Notes: generated by a model not told the origin, from the letters alone. A stretch of DNA of 64,000 nt from Comamonas testosteroni (GCF_014076415.1 NZ_CP043568.1:4960001-5024000), one strand, 5' to 3'. Positions 41,784 through 51,464 are shown, numbered from the stretch's first letter. Program-made: numbers and translations.

Positions 41784-42825
41784 TCAGGCCGCTTCCACAA
41801 TCGACGAGACATCCAGCACATACATCTGGCGCTGGCTCTCATGCACCGAGTCAATGCATACCTCCTTGCCATCACGGCTCCAACGTGGATGCAGGTCACA
41901 GCGGTTTTCCTTGCTCAGTTCCGGATTGGCATAGAAACTGCCCAGATTGCGACGCTCTCCGGTCTGCATGTCGAAAAGGAACAGAAAGCGTTCGTGTGTC
42001 CTGTCGTCCGGATAGGTGTCACTCAGCATCCAGCGGGTGCTCACCGGCGAGAATGTCATATGGCCATTTTCCACCAGTACGTCGCGGCCAATCACTTGCA
42101 CCTCGCCTCCTTCAACGTCGTGATAGAGGTGGTAGTGAATCTCGCCGGCATGCGGCCCCCAGACAATGATGTGCTCGTTGTCCTGCCACAGGGGATGGGA
42201 GATCTGGCATTCCGACTTTTCATAGTCAAACGTGCCTACGGCACTGGGGTCGAAGTCGTCGGCAAGCTGCGGCAGCGGATGATCCGAGCACTCCATCAAG
42301 CGGATGTCCGAACCGTCCGGATTCATGGTGATCAGGCGATGCAAAAAGCAGGTCTCATCCTTCACACGCTCTGTCCAACGATGCAAAAACAGGATGCGTG
42401 AAGAAGCCGGATTGATCTCGATATGGCTTACCCAGTGAATGGCCTTGTCCATCGACGACACATGATGGAATGCCTTGAGTTGCGCATAGCTGACCAGCAA
42501 TCGGGAATCGCCTGTCGCCAGCTCCATGCGCCAGATGCCGTCGTCGGGGGGCTAGAGGCAATTCAAAAGGCTGGCCGGGCTCGCTGTAACCAATGGTCTC
42601 GTGCGTGATGTACAGACGCCGGTAATTGACCGACAGCGCCCAGGCACTGCTGGGCGCTACCACATACACGGGCATGGGCAGAACGCGGCGCTCCTGCGTA
42701 TCCACATCCAGCACCACGGCGCCAAAGCCTGGGTAACGAGCGGACATATCGCCCGTGCGATCGTTATAGATCAGCTTGCGGCCCAGCTCTGCGGCAAAGG
42801 CTAGCCACTCAAGAAAACTCCAGCG
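41784..42825 (-). pseudogene. Truncated, frameshifted beta-propeller protein (oligogalacturonate lyase / TolB-like)
   Basis: Two adjacent frames join into one TolB-like propeller sequence related to oligogalacturonide lyase-type proteins. The upstream part runs through LGRKLIYNDRTGDMSARYPG and VYVVAPSSAWALSVNYRRLY to QPFELPLA. The frame then shifts by one base at a run of six G/C (42546-42551) and continues DDGIWRMELATGDSRLLVSY to the C-terminus. The N-terminal third is missing: a stop lies at 42828-42826 in frame, and upstream frames are degenerate. It is most likely a decayed gene; a homopolymer sequencing error could explain the shift but not the missing start. Confidence 0.8.
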
Positions 42826-42914
42826 TCAGATGACGGCGAACGCCAAATGCGCCTCAAAGGCCTGCGCCTGCAGCCGAGCACATGCGCATGGATGCGGTTG
42901 AATTCTGGCGATAG

Positions 42915-43232
42915 TCAGAGGGCCCCTTGCCGGGCCCTGCATTGGATCGGCACCATGCGGCCGATCTCGACCGTCAGATCCAGTCCTTTTCCTCGGATGG
43001 TATTGGGCCCGTTGCTGTAAACGAATCCGGAGCCGCTTGGCTGCTGTGGAAGCTCTACGCCTTGACCGCCGCGTATCAAGACTGCCTTGTTGTTGGCAGG
43101 CGAGAAACGCACCGAAATGGATTCTCCGTTTGCACAGGTGAAGGCAACTTCTCGGTCTGCATCTTGAGACGGTGCAGAGCTGCAGGCACTGACGGCGATT
43201 GCTGCGAACATGGCAAGCCCGATGACTTTCAT
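42915..43232 (-). CDS. MliC-like lysozyme inhibitor lipoprotein
   Basis: A 105-residue lipoprotein with lipobox VSAC (Cys about 17) and a C-terminal MliC/PliC fold: FTCANGESISVRFSP, SGSGFVYSNGPNTIRGKG and a closing Cys in MVPIQC. These proteins inhibit C-type lysozyme in the periplasm or at the outer membrane. The spacing of Ser/Gly-Tyr and Lys-Gly residues fits the family's inhibitory loop. It is a single gene between a pseudogene and a diguanylate cyclase. Confidence 0.8.
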   Translation of the reverse strand: MKVIGLAMFAAIAVSACSSAPSQDADREVAFTCANGESISVRFSPANNKAVLIRGGQGVELPQQPSGSGFVYSNGPNTIRGKGLDLTVEIGRMVPIQCRARQGAL

Positions 43233-43422
43233 AGACTTCTCCCGTGATATTTCAAGGCCAGACTCAAGCAGCCATGAAGAACTCTGGTGTCTTGTAGCAC
43301 TTCCAAAACTTGGCTGATCGCCTTTGGTCTTTGTCTCGACAGATTGAAATGCACCAACCCGCTACAAGCTCCTACAGTCGGACCGCAACGCGAAGCGGAA
43401 CTGGATTGACGCATACCTGAGC

Positions 43423-44910
43423 TCAGGCTGAGCTCACACGCCTGTCGCGCTCCTTGTCCCGGTAAAGGCGTGCTTTTTCAGCATACATGGCCTTGTCCGC
43501 CCCTTGAACAATGGCCTCTATAGGCGTGCCTTCCTGGCCACAGGCATGGCCCATGGAAACCTGGATGCTGTGACCCGGATAGAACTGATTGTTCAGCTCC
43601 AGCAATGACAAGATGCGCTCCTGCAATGCCACGGCACCGCGCTCATCGGTTCCCGGCAAAAGGACGACAAACTCATCGCCGCCGATGCGGGCGGCGCAAG
43701 CCGGCGCATCCACCGCCTTGGAGAGAACTTCCCCCATACGCCTCAGCATGGCATCGCCTGCAGTATGGCCATGCTCGTCGTTGACGACCTTGAGTCCATT
43801 CATATCTATGGCAAGCATGGACAAGGGCCAGGGCCCTTTGCGCGACAGTCTGTTCAGCTCTTCGGTATAGAAAGCGCGGTTGCGCAACTGGGTCAACACA
43901 TCATGCTTGCCCAGGTATTCAAGATAAGCCTCAGCCTTCTTGCGAGCGGTGATATCCACGAGTGACAGCAGCACCAAGCCCCATTTTTCCGCATGGCTGC
44001 TCATGATGGCGAACTCCATATGAATATGGAGCACATCGCCGGCCAGCCCGTAGTTCACCACCTCCCGCTGCTGCACCAGCTTACCTTCCCAAAGGTCTAT
44101 CAGCTGCTCGGCAAACGAATCATACATTTCGCCCCTGAAAACCTTGGACAGATTCTGCAGCAGTTGCTGCTTGCTCTCGGCACCGAACATCTGCAGCGTC
44201 TGGCGATTGACATCGAGCACCTGGATTTCCTGCATGCAGCGGGTCACGAATTCCGGATGCACTTTCAGAAAAGTCCGGAAATCGGTGATTCCGCGCGCTC
44301 TCACATCGTCCATCAGGCGCTTGACCACGCTGAAGTCCTCGACCCACAGCGACACCGGCGAGTACTCGAACAGGTCTCTGGAGTATTGCTCGCTGCGCTG
44401 AAGCTTCACCGTGCTCTGCACCTCCGTCGTCACATCCTCCAGGGAGACCAGCACCCGGCTCCAGCTTTTCTCGTAGCCCGGCAGCACACGCGCCCTCACC
44501 TGCACATCAAGCCGCCTTCCATCCAGGGCATAGTTGACCGAACGGGTCTCGAAATTGAGCGCACCTTCCCAGAGAGCGACCAGTTCGCTCATGATGCTGT
44601 CGAGCATGTCGCCGCGAAAGACCTCGTTGAGCCTGCTCTTCAGGGTTTCCTCATCTGCGGCCTTGAACAGGTCAAGCGTGTATTGATTGACCCGCAGCAC
44701 CTTGTAGGACTGACTGCAAAGCTTGAGCCGCTCCGGATCTTCTTTGAGAAAACTGAGCAGATCGCTCACGCCCTGCGCCCGCCATTGATCGAAAATCTGT
44801 CTCAGGCCGCTGTAATCCTCCATCCAGAGCGATACCGGGGCCAGGTTGAACATATCCTCGAAGTCCAGACCTTCTGCGAGCGAATTTTTCACAAACGATA
44901 CCTCCGCCAA
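43423..44910 (-). CDS. Diguanylate cyclase with tandem duplicated sensory domains
   Basis: A 495-residue protein. Residues about 20-160 and 180-325 are two homologous PAS-like domains sharing the pattern APVSLW-x-ED ... VFRG-x-M ... LV-x-L-x-D-[IV]-T. A C-terminal GGDEF domain follows, with intact GGDEF in ARIGGDEFVVLL. The I-site position reads KAVD, lacking the Arg, so feedback control may be weak. No transmembrane helix is seen. It should make cyclic di-GMP in response to an unknown cytosolic cue. It lies upstream of nothing in its own operon. Confidence 0.9.
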   Translation of the reverse strand: MAEVSFVKNSLAEGLDFEDMFNLAPVSLWMEDYSGLRQIFDQWRAQGVSDLLSFLKEDPERLKLCSQSYKVLRVNQYTLDLFKAADEETLKSRLNEVFRGDMLDSIMSELVALWEGALNFETRSVNYALDGRRLDVQVRARVLPGYEKSWSRVLVSLEDVTTEVQSTVKLQRSEQYSRDLFEYSPVSLWVEDFSVVKRLMDDVRARGITDFRTFLKVHPEFVTRCMQEIQVLDVNRQTLQMFGAESKQQLLQNLSKVFRGEMYDSFAEQLIDLWEGKLVQQREVVNYGLAGDVLHIHMEFAIMSSHAEKWGLVLLSLVDITARKKAEAYLEYLGKHDVLTQLRNRAFYTEELNRLSRKGPWPLSMLAIDMNGLKVVNDEHGHTAGDAMLRRMGEVLSKAVDAPACAARIGGDEFVVLLPGTDERGAVALQERILSLLELNNQFYPGHSIQVSMGHACGQEGTPIEAIVQGADKAMYAEKARLYRDKERDRRVSSA

Positions 44911-45010
44911 CGATTATTACCGAGACTTCAAGCCTGCACGCAGCCCCCTTTTGCAAGGTCGACCGACTGTCGTGCAGCCATGAAAAAGACTCCCTGGGAG
45001 TCTTTTAAAG

Positions 45011-46033
45011 TCAGATCACCTCAGGCAGTCTCTGCCTTGCGGCTTTCACTTTGTACATCGCAGCATCGGCTTTCTGCAAAGCATCATCCACATCGGTGTC
45101 ATCGGGTATCAAACAGACCATGCCCACGCTGGCTCCTGCGTACTCGATCTCACGTCCGTCGGCCAATTGCAAGCTGGCGGCAGAGGCTTTGCTCAGTCGC
45201 AACTGCATCTCCCTGATCACGGCTTCAGCGTCTTCATCCAGCAAAGGCCCTGCACCGACCATGACGAATTCATCGCCACCGAAACGAGCCAGCATGTCAC
45301 TGCTGCGCAGTCCTGCTCGCAATTGCTCGGCCATGGCACGCAGCAACGCATCCCCAGCCTCATGACCAAACTGGTCATTGATCTGCTTGAAGCGGTCAAG
45401 ATCCACAAAGCCTACGAGCACCCATTCACGGGTGCGGCGGCAATGAGCAATGAGCCGGTTTAGCTCCTCGGTCACGCAGCGACGATTGGGCAATCCAGTC
45501 AGGGAATCGAGCATGGCCAACGAGGCCAGCTCCTCGTTGGCATGCTGCAGCGATCTCACCAGTTGCTCGCGCTCGGCAAAACCTGCAATGATCTTGGCAA
45601 ACAGGCGCAGCAAATCCTCGGCCTCTGCTGCCAGCGCGACGGAATGGTCGCTGGCTGCACACAAAGTGCCGAACAGCGCACCATTGGAAAAACGCACGGG
45701 CGTGCTCACATAAGTCTGGATACCCAGTTGACGCGCTGCATCCGAGTCGCCCCAGCACTCGCCGACATTGTCAGTAAAGGTACGCCCTTCATCGAGCGAC
45801 CGCTTGCACAAGGTGTCGTGCCAGGGCACCTCCAACCCTTCAGGAATCTTCATTCCTCCCGTATTGAGGGAGTACAGAACATTCTGAATACCACGTGCCT
45901 CATCCACGGTGGTGAGATAGGCCGACTCCAGATCAGTCACTTCCACCATGATTTCCAGCAGAGGTCGCGTGAAGCTGGGCAGATTCTGAGATGCGGAGAC
46001 GGTCTGGGAAAGGCGTTGAATAATTGATGGCAT
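45011..46033 (-). CDS. GAF-GGDEF diguanylate cyclase
   Basis: A 340-residue protein: a GAF domain (about 10-160, with NVLYSLNTGG, WHDTLCKRSLDEG and YVSTPVRFSNGALFGTLCAA) and a GGDEF domain with intact GGDEF and an I-site RSSD five residues before it, so it should be active and product-inhibited. The start at 46033 is preferred to a longer upstream frame. The IS element lies just upstream, and 159 nt separate them. Confidence 0.92.
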   Translation of the reverse strand: MPSIIQRLSQTVSASQNLPSFTRPLLEIMVEVTDLESAYLTTVDEARGIQNVLYSLNTGGMKIPEGLEVPWHDTLCKRSLDEGRTFTDNVGECWGDSDAARQLGIQTYVSTPVRFSNGALFGTLCAASDHSVALAAEAEDLLRLFAKIIAGFAEREQLVRSLQHANEELASLAMLDSLTGLPNRRCVTEELNRLIAHCRRTREWVLVGFVDLDRFKQINDQFGHEAGDALLRAMAEQLRAGLRSSDMLARFGGDEFVMVGAGPLLDEDAEAVIREMQLRLSKASAASLQLADGREIEYAGASVGMVCLIPDDTDVDDALQKADAAMYKVKAARQRLPEVI

Positions 46034-46192
46034 GGTGCAATTTGGGGGTACGGCCGCACGACAAGTGCAGCAGCTCAAGCAAAGCCGAAAGTCTAGGCAT
46101 CATCACTTTCATTCGACTGAGACTATCTTTCAATCTTGCAATGAAAACCAGATCCCAACGCCCATATTTTCAAGCAATCGATTGTCAGACTA

Positions 46193-47010
46193 GGACGTGT
46201 TGAGATTTAACGTGAATTGATCACAGCCGATGCCAGCGTGATGACAGCAGCGAAGCTGCTGTCTGTCTTGTCGCTGCGCATTGCAATGCGCTTGAACTCC
46301 TTGAGCTTGCAAAAGAAGTTCTCGATCAAGTGCCGCCACTTGTAGACCTCTATATCAATCTGCAAGGGCGCTCGACGATTGGCCTTTTGTGCAATCACCA
46401 CTTGGCAACCCTGTGCCAGCAAGTGTTGCTTCAGCCAGTCTGCGTCAAACGCTTTGTCGGCCAGCAATGTCCGCAGGTCTATGCCTTCGAGCAGCTGTTC
46501 TACACCTTGAAGATCATGCCGTTGGCCTGGCAGCAACACAAATCGGATCAAGTTTCCAAGGGCATCCGTCAGCGCCAATATCTTGGTGGTCAAACCACCT
46601 CGACTGCGACCTATGGCCTGGCTCGCAGACCCCCTTTTGCACCCTGTCCATGCCTGTGCACTCGCACAATCGTTGCATCCACCATCACGTATTCCATGTC
46701 CGGTTGATCGCTGACCGCGTCAAACAGCTTTTGAAAGACATCAGCTTTGACCCAGTCGCGAAACCGTTTGAAGACGGTGTTCCACTTGCCAAATTCAGGC
46801 GGCAGATCTCGCCAAGGGCTACCTGTACGCGCAACCCAAAGCACTGCTTCCAAGAACAGTCGATTGTTGGAGCCACTGCGTCCTCGATCCCCAATCTTCC
46901 CTAGACACAATGGGCTCATACGAGCCCATTGTTCATCTGTCAAAACGTATCGCATCACAGCGCGATTGTGACGCCACCCCGGAAGGTAAAAATCAAATCT
47001 CAACAGACCC
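46193..47010 (-). mobile_element. IS5-family insertion sequence, IS427 group, 818 bp
   Basis: Imperfect 16-bp terminal inverted repeats (46193-46208 and 46995-47010, 13 of 16 matching, ending in TGTTGAGATTT) enclose a two-frame DDE transposase. The flanks show a TA target duplication (46191-46192 and 47011-47012), as expected for IS427-group elements. Length, ends and frameshifted transposase all look intact, so it may be mobile. Confidence 0.9.
46207..46955 (-). CDS. IS427-group transposase, expressed by -1 frameshift
   Basis: OrfA starts at the ATG at 46955 (MRYVLTDEQWARMSPLC) and runs to a TAG at 46611. OrfB continues in the -1 frame to 46207. The slippery run AAAAGGG (positions 46638-46632, complement) lies where the two frames must join, reading KGG to RGSASQAIGRSRGG. 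The DDE residues are present: Asp in VMVDATIVRVHRHG, Asp in LADKAFDADW, and Glu in LIENFFCKLKEFKRIA. The stop codon overlaps the inner end of the left terminal repeat. Confidence 0.9.
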
Positions 47011-48377
47011 TAGGACTGAGGCCACAGGACCCTGACACGCAAACCGCCCAGTTGCGGCGACTCGTCAAGCCACAGCTGGGCACCGCTGCTTTGTGCAATG
47101 CTTTGCGCAATGGCCAGGCCCAGGCCACTGCCACCGGCCATGCCACCAGCCCCCTGACCGCGCACAAAACGATGCAGGACCCGCTGACGCTCGGCCGGTG
47201 CAATGCCGGGGCCCGAGTCTTCCACCACCAGTGCACGTCCGTGCTCGTCCTGCAACCAGCCCACATCGACTCGTCCCCCTGCGGGAACGTATTTGATCGC
47301 GTTGTCCAGCAGATTGCGCAGTAACACCGCCAGTGCCTCGGCGTCTGCGGCCACGCTGAATGCGGACTGCTGCTGCGGGTCTTCACTCAGGCCCATGTCC
47401 AGCCCCTTGGCCTGGGCAGCCGGCGCGGCATCAGCCAGGGCCTGCTCGACCAGCACGCGCAAGTCAGCCAGCGGCGCATCTTCAGTCTGTGGCCTGGCTT
47501 CCTGCCTGGCCAATGCAAGCAACTGCTCCACCAGTCGCCTGGCGCGCTCGATCCCTTGCGCCAGACGGGCCTGCGCCGACTCGCGCTCGGCACTGTCCGT
47601 CGCTTTGCGCAGCAGCTGCAATTGCAGCTGCAACGCGGCCAGCGGCGAGCGCAGCTCATGCGCAGCATCTGCCACGAAATTCTGCTGGGCCTCAAAAGCC
47701 TGCCGTACGCGATGCAGCAGGCTGTTAAGCTCCTCTACCAACGGGCGCATCTCATCCGGCAGATCATGCTCCGCCACGGGTGCCAGATCCTGGGGCTGAC
47801 GCAGGGCCAACTCCCTGCGCACACGCTGCACGGGAGTCAGTGAACGGCGAATCACCCACCACACGGCCAGCGCCAGCAGCGGCAACAGCAACACCACAGG
47901 CAGCAAGCTGCGCCAGGCGGCTTCACGCGCGAGCATCTGACGCACGCGCATGTCCTGTGCGATCTGAATCACCTGAGAGCGTGTCTGCAGTGAGAACACA
48001 CGGTAGGTCGTGCCACGCGCAGGCACATCGGCAAAGCCCAGCACGGCCATCTGGGGCAAGGCATCGCCCAGAGCCGACTCGAAGATTCTCAGTCCCTCAT
48101 TGGTCCAGACCTGGACGATGAACTCGTTGTTTTCATCTTCGGGCGGCGTTCCCTGCGGCCTGCCTTTGGCATCGACCGGCAGACCCGCCCGCAGCGCAAA
48201 CGCCGTCTGCTGCATCTGGTAGTCGAACAGCGTATCGGTCTGCGCCAGTGCATTGCGATAGGCAAACACCCCTTGCAGCACGGCCACCATCAAAATCGCC
48301 ATGCCGATGAAAAGCAACAGACGCCCGCCCAGCGAGCCAGGTAGCTTCAACCGCCGAAATGCTTGGTTTTCGCTCAT
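47010..48377 (-). CDS. QseC-like sensor histidine kinase
   Basis: A 455-residue membrane kinase: a transmembrane helix (residues about 18-42), a periplasmic sensor, a second helix (about 158-178), HAMP, a HisKA domain with phospho-acceptor His in DAAHELRSPL, and a HATPase domain with NLLDNAIKYVP and SGPGIAPAER. It is the partner of the response regulator upstream, with which it overlaps by 4 nt (ATGA). An IS element has inserted in the last codon: TAG is made of the TA target duplication plus the first base of the IS, so the protein is unchanged. Confidence 0.92.
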   Translation of the reverse strand: MSENQAFRRLKLPGSLGGRLLLFIGMAILMVAVLQGVFAYRNALAQTDTLFDYQMQQTAFALRAGLPVDAKGRPQGTPPEDENNEFIVQVWTNEGLRIFESALGDALPQMAVLGFADVPARGTTYRVFSLQTRSQVIQIAQDMRVRQMLAREAAWRSLLPVVLLLPLLALAVWWVIRRSLTPVQRVRRELALRQPQDLAPVAEHDLPDEMRPLVEELNSLLHRVRQAFEAQQNFVADAAHELRSPLAALQLQLQLLRKATDSAERESAQARLAQGIERARRLVEQLLALARQEARPQTEDAPLADLRVLVEQALADAAPAAQAKGLDMGLSEDPQQQSAFSVAADAEALAVLLRNLLDNAIKYVPAGGRVDVGWLQDEHGRALVVEDSGPGIAPAERQRVLHRFVRGQGAGGMAGGSGLGLAIAQSIAQSSGAQLWLDESPQLGGLRVRVLWPQS

Positions 48378-49033
48378 GGCCTGGGCACCATATAACCAAG
48401 ACCGCGCACATTGAGCACCGCTGCAGCGCCGAGCTTCTTCCGCAACCCGTGGATATAGACCTCCACCGCATTGCTGCTGACCTCATCGCCCCAGCCATAG
48501 AGTTTGTCTTCGATTTGCTGACGTGACAGCGTGGCCCCCGGCCTTGCCAGCAATGCCTGCAACACTGCCCATTCACGACCGGACAAAGTAACCGGCTGGC
48601 CATTCACGCTGGCCTCGCGAGTATTGGGGTTCAGCATGACGCCGCCATGTTCGTACACCGCCTCCAGATGTCCGGCCGCACGGCGCGCAAGCGCACGCAT
48701 GCGCGCCAGCAACTCATCCATGTCATAGGGCTTGACGACATAGTCATCGGCCCCGGCATCCAGTCCGGCAATGCGATCACGCACAGCATCACGTGCAGTG
48801 GCAACCAGCACAGGCGTGGCATCCTTTCGGGCCCGCAATTGACGCAGCACCTGCAAGCCATCAAGCTTGGGCAATCCCAAATCGAGCAGCACCAGATCGT
48901 ACTGGTGGCCATGCAAGGCCGTATCGGCCTGGGCTCCATCCTGAACCCAGTCCACCACATAGCCCTCACCGCGCAGCAGCGCCAGCACGGCCTGGCCGAT
49001 CATGGTGTCATCTTCAACGAGCAGTAAACGCAT
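48374..49033 (-). CDS. QseB/TctD-like response regulator
   Basis: A 219-residue OmpR/PhoB-type regulator. The receiver has the acidic pair EDD, phospho-Asp in LVLLDLGLPKLDG, Thr/Ser in LVATARD and Lys in VVKPYDMDELLAR. A winged-helix effector domain follows (LSGREWAVLQALL, SNAVEVYIHGLRKKLG, VRGLGYMVPRP). It pairs with the downstream kinase. Target genes are unknown. Confidence 0.94.
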   Translation of the reverse strand: MRLLLVEDDTMIGQAVLALLRGEGYVVDWVQDGAQADTALHGHQYDLVLLDLGLPKLDGLQVLRQLRARKDATPVLVATARDAVRDRIAGLDAGADDYVVKPYDMDELLARMRALARRAAGHLEAVYEHGGVMLNPNTREASVNGQPVTLSGREWAVLQALLARPGATLSRQQIEDKLYGWGDEVSSNAVEVYIHGLRKKLGAAAVLNVRGLGYMVPRP

Positions 49034-49179
49034 GGCGCAAGGATAGCGCCGCTACAGCAGGAATGCCCAGCACCAGAAACAAAGGGTGCATCGCACGCAG
49101 CCTGCATGCCCGCAAGGCGGCAAGCGAGGCAGCCCCACCCCAAGCGGGCAAGCCGCCACCTCACATGAGGAGCTGCCGG

Positions 49180-49584
49180 TTACACCGCAGCTTCGATGCC
49201 GGGCATCGCCATGCGAGCCTTGGTCAATGCCATGCCCAGGTTGGCGGTACGGCGACAGACAAAGACTGCCACATAGTCGGGCACTGCCTTGCTACGCAGA
49301 AAGACGTGAATCAGGTTATCGCTGTTGACGATGATTTCCTGAAAATAGTGGTGACCATCATCACTGAGGCCGCGCGAACGCTTGAACAAGGTCTCGATCA
49401 TGGAGATATTGGGGCCGTTGAACAGGTCGGCCGTAGCCGCCGCCACCAGATCAATCACCTCACGCGGATGGGAGTCCACGGTGCGAATCGACAGCAACAT
49501 GCCCGAAGCAGCATCCACATAACCAGCGGCCAAGCACTCAGGGACCGAAGCCACGGCCTTCGTCAATACGGTATCCAAACTCAT
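49180..49584 (-). CDS. Roadblock/LC7-like small protein
   Basis: A 134-residue soluble protein with an alpha-beta-beta-alpha-beta order that resembles the roadblock/LC7 fold (VPECLAAGYVDAASGMLLSI, then YFQEIIVNSDNLIHVFLRSK). Roadblock proteins in bacteria often sit with GTPases or ATPases as regulatory partners. Its upstream neighbour on the same strand is an ABC ATPase-phosphatase fusion, 85 nt away, with a hairpin (49620-49627 / 49642-49649) between. The family call is by pattern only. Confidence 0.55.
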   Translation of the reverse strand: MSLDTVLTKAVASVPECLAAGYVDAASGMLLSIRTVDSHPREVIDLVAAATADLFNGPNISMIETLFKRSRGLSDDGHHYFQEIIVNSDNLIHVFLRSKAVPDYVAVFVCRRTANLGMALTKARMAMPGIEAAV

Positions 49585-49619
49585 TACGCTCTCACTTTCC
49601 TGTTGCTAATCTTTCGTGT

Positions 49620-49649
49620 CATGGCCGTTTGCAGTCCGCAGCGGCCATG
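49620..49649 (-). repeat. Hairpin between the phosphatase-fusion and roadblock-like genes
   Basis: CATGGCCG (49620-49627) pairs with CGGCCATG (49642-49649). It lies 20 nt after the stop codon of the upstream gene. No T-tract follows on the minus strand; it may be an attenuator or an mRNA processing site. Confidence 0.5.
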
Positions 49650-49669
49650 CTTTGGTGGTCTTGAAAACA

Positions 49670-51229
49670 TCACGCCATCTTTTGCAGCAGTGCGTTTTCG
49701 AATTCATAAAGAAGCGCTTCCTGCGCCTCGGATTGCACATACTGAGCATCAATCAATCGCACACGGCGCAGCGCCTCTTCGGCAGTCAGGCCCTCGCGCA
49801 CCAGCCAGGCGGCAAGCACGGTTCCGGTGCGGCCCAATCCAGCAAGGCAGTGCACGGCAAGCACTTCTCCACGGCGCAGGGCGACCGACATGCGTGCCAG
49901 CAGCATCTGCATCTGAGCCACTGTCGGTGGCTCTTGGTCATAGACCGGCAGGTGAAAGTTCTTGAGCCCATTGCGGGTCAAGGCATCCTGCGGGAAGTCC
50001 TTTTCCGTCAGCGTGATCAGCATGGTGATACCGCAACGGCTCAGAGCTCTGAGGTCGGCGTCCATGTCGTGCACCACGCCCGGCCAGGGCGTACCTGCCA
50101 GCCTCCCTGGCACCAGCCAGGAAAATCCGTTCGGGCCGCGGCTGGCTGGCATGGCATTTTCAGCAGCCAGCAATGGCTGCATTTCCATCAGCACAGCCGC
50201 ATTCGGGGTGCGAGGCTGATAGCGGGCTGCGGGGGACAGGCCAGATGACGCGACCGCTGCCGGTTGCGGCAGAGCAGGTTCAGGCGCAGAGACCGACGTT
50301 GACGCAGGCAGCACGGGCTCCAGTTTGAGGGGAGCCACGACCTCACTCACGACCGCCGCAGATGCAGGCAGGTCGGAAAATTCGGCAATGGCCGCCAAGG
50401 CAGCGGCAGGCAAGGGAGGTGGCGGCAGCACATCGTCGGCCAGCTCATTCAAGGGGGTACCCGGCATGGGGACAGCGCAGCTGCCGGTACGCAGGAATTG
50501 CTGACCGGCGGCACTGAGCGGCCGCTGAGTGAACGCAGCCATTGCTGCGGCTTCCTGGATACGCCCGCCTGCGAGCAACAGCATCTGCTGCGCAGCAGCC
50601 TGGGCATGCTGCTGCTGATGCGTGATCAGCAGCACACTGCGCTGCTGACCGATCTGCCTGATCACGTCCAGCAGCAAAAATGCCTCATAGCCCTCCAGCT
50701 CGGCCGTGGGCTCATCGATCATCAACACCGCCGGCTTGGCCCAGGCCTCACGCAAAATGGCCACGGCGCGTTGCTGCACCGCACTCAACAGCATGGTGGG
50801 CTTGTCCAGCATCTGGGCCAGCTCGGCCAGTCCATAGTGCTGCAGCTGCTCGCTCACCCAATGGCGCCACTCCAGTGGCGCACGCGGATCCCTCTGGCGC
50901 GCCTTCTCGATCAGTGCATCCAAGGTGTTGGCGCGCATGAGCCGGGCATGCTGCTGTACCAGGCCCGGCAAGGCCTGCACGCCGTTGGCGCTCCAAGGCA
51001 TGTCCAATGGCCGATCGGCATAGACCACCTGTCCCCAGCTGCGAAAGCGCGGATTGCTCGCATTCAGCCCGGCCAGCGTGCGCAGCAGCGTGGACTTGCC
51101 CGTGCCCGCAGGACCCAGCAATGCGGTTACGCCTGATTGCGGCAGCGTGAAATCCACTTCAGCCAGAACCACACGTTGACCAAATGAAGCGCCCAGGCCT
51201 TGCACCTGCAGACTGTGTTGCTGATTCAA
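49670..51229 (-). CDS. Fusion: ABC-type ATPase + dual-specificity protein phosphatase
   Basis: A protein of about 519 residues. Residues about 1-235 are an ABC ATPase: Walker A GPAGTGKST (39-47), a degenerate signature LSAVQQRA, Walker B VLMIDEPTAEL and the H-loop in LLITHQQQH. An Ala/Pro-rich linker (about 255-350) joins a C-terminal dual-specificity phosphatase domain with general-acid Asp in LPVYDQEPPT and the P-loop HCLAGLGRTGT (Cys461, Arg467). No transmembrane helix is seen. The TTG at 51229 is chosen because GGGAGGAG lies just upstream; a TTG six codons earlier would place that site inside the gene. Substrates are unknown. It is upstream of the roadblock-like gene. Confidence 0.85.
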   Translation of the reverse strand: MNQQHSLQVQGLGASFGQRVVLAEVDFTLPQSGVTALLGPAGTGKSTLLRTLAGLNASNPRFRSWGQVVYADRPLDMPWSANGVQALPGLVQQHARLMRANTLDALIEKARQRDPRAPLEWRHWVSEQLQHYGLAELAQMLDKPTMLLSAVQQRAVAILREAWAKPAVLMIDEPTAELEGYEAFLLLDVIRQIGQQRSVLLITHQQQHAQAAAQQMLLLAGGRIQEAAAMAAFTQRPLSAAGQQFLRTGSCAVPMPGTPLNELADDVLPPPPLPAAALAAIAEFSDLPASAAVVSEVVAPLKLEPVLPASTSVSAPEPALPQPAAVASSGLSPAARYQPRTPNAAVLMEMQPLLAAENAMPASRGPNGFSWLVPGRLAGTPWPGVVHDMDADLRALSRCGITMLITLTEKDFPQDALTRNGLKNFHLPVYDQEPPTVAQMQMLLARMSVALRRGEVLAVHCLAGLGRTGTVLAAWLVREGLTAEEALRRVRLIDAQYVQSEAQEALLYEFENALLQKMA

Positions 51230-51464
51230 AAACTCCTCCCGTCGCAACGCCTGCTCCGAGGAGCCGTCACGATGTATTTGCGGTCAAGCTGAATCGCCAC
51301 CACATGACGTCAAAAAGACAAATGAATACGTCAACTCGACAGTCTATGGCATTACCTCTCCTGAAACTCGTTACTTCTTGAAATATGACAACATTATGTA
51401 AAAAATCATCGGATATTCATTTATTCATATATTTTTTGTTTTAAATCAATAAAAGCAGATAAAG

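Noticed and set aside
46389..46904. 171-codon plus-strand frame inside the IS element
   Set aside because: Antisense to the transposase; the DDE motifs are all on the minus strand.
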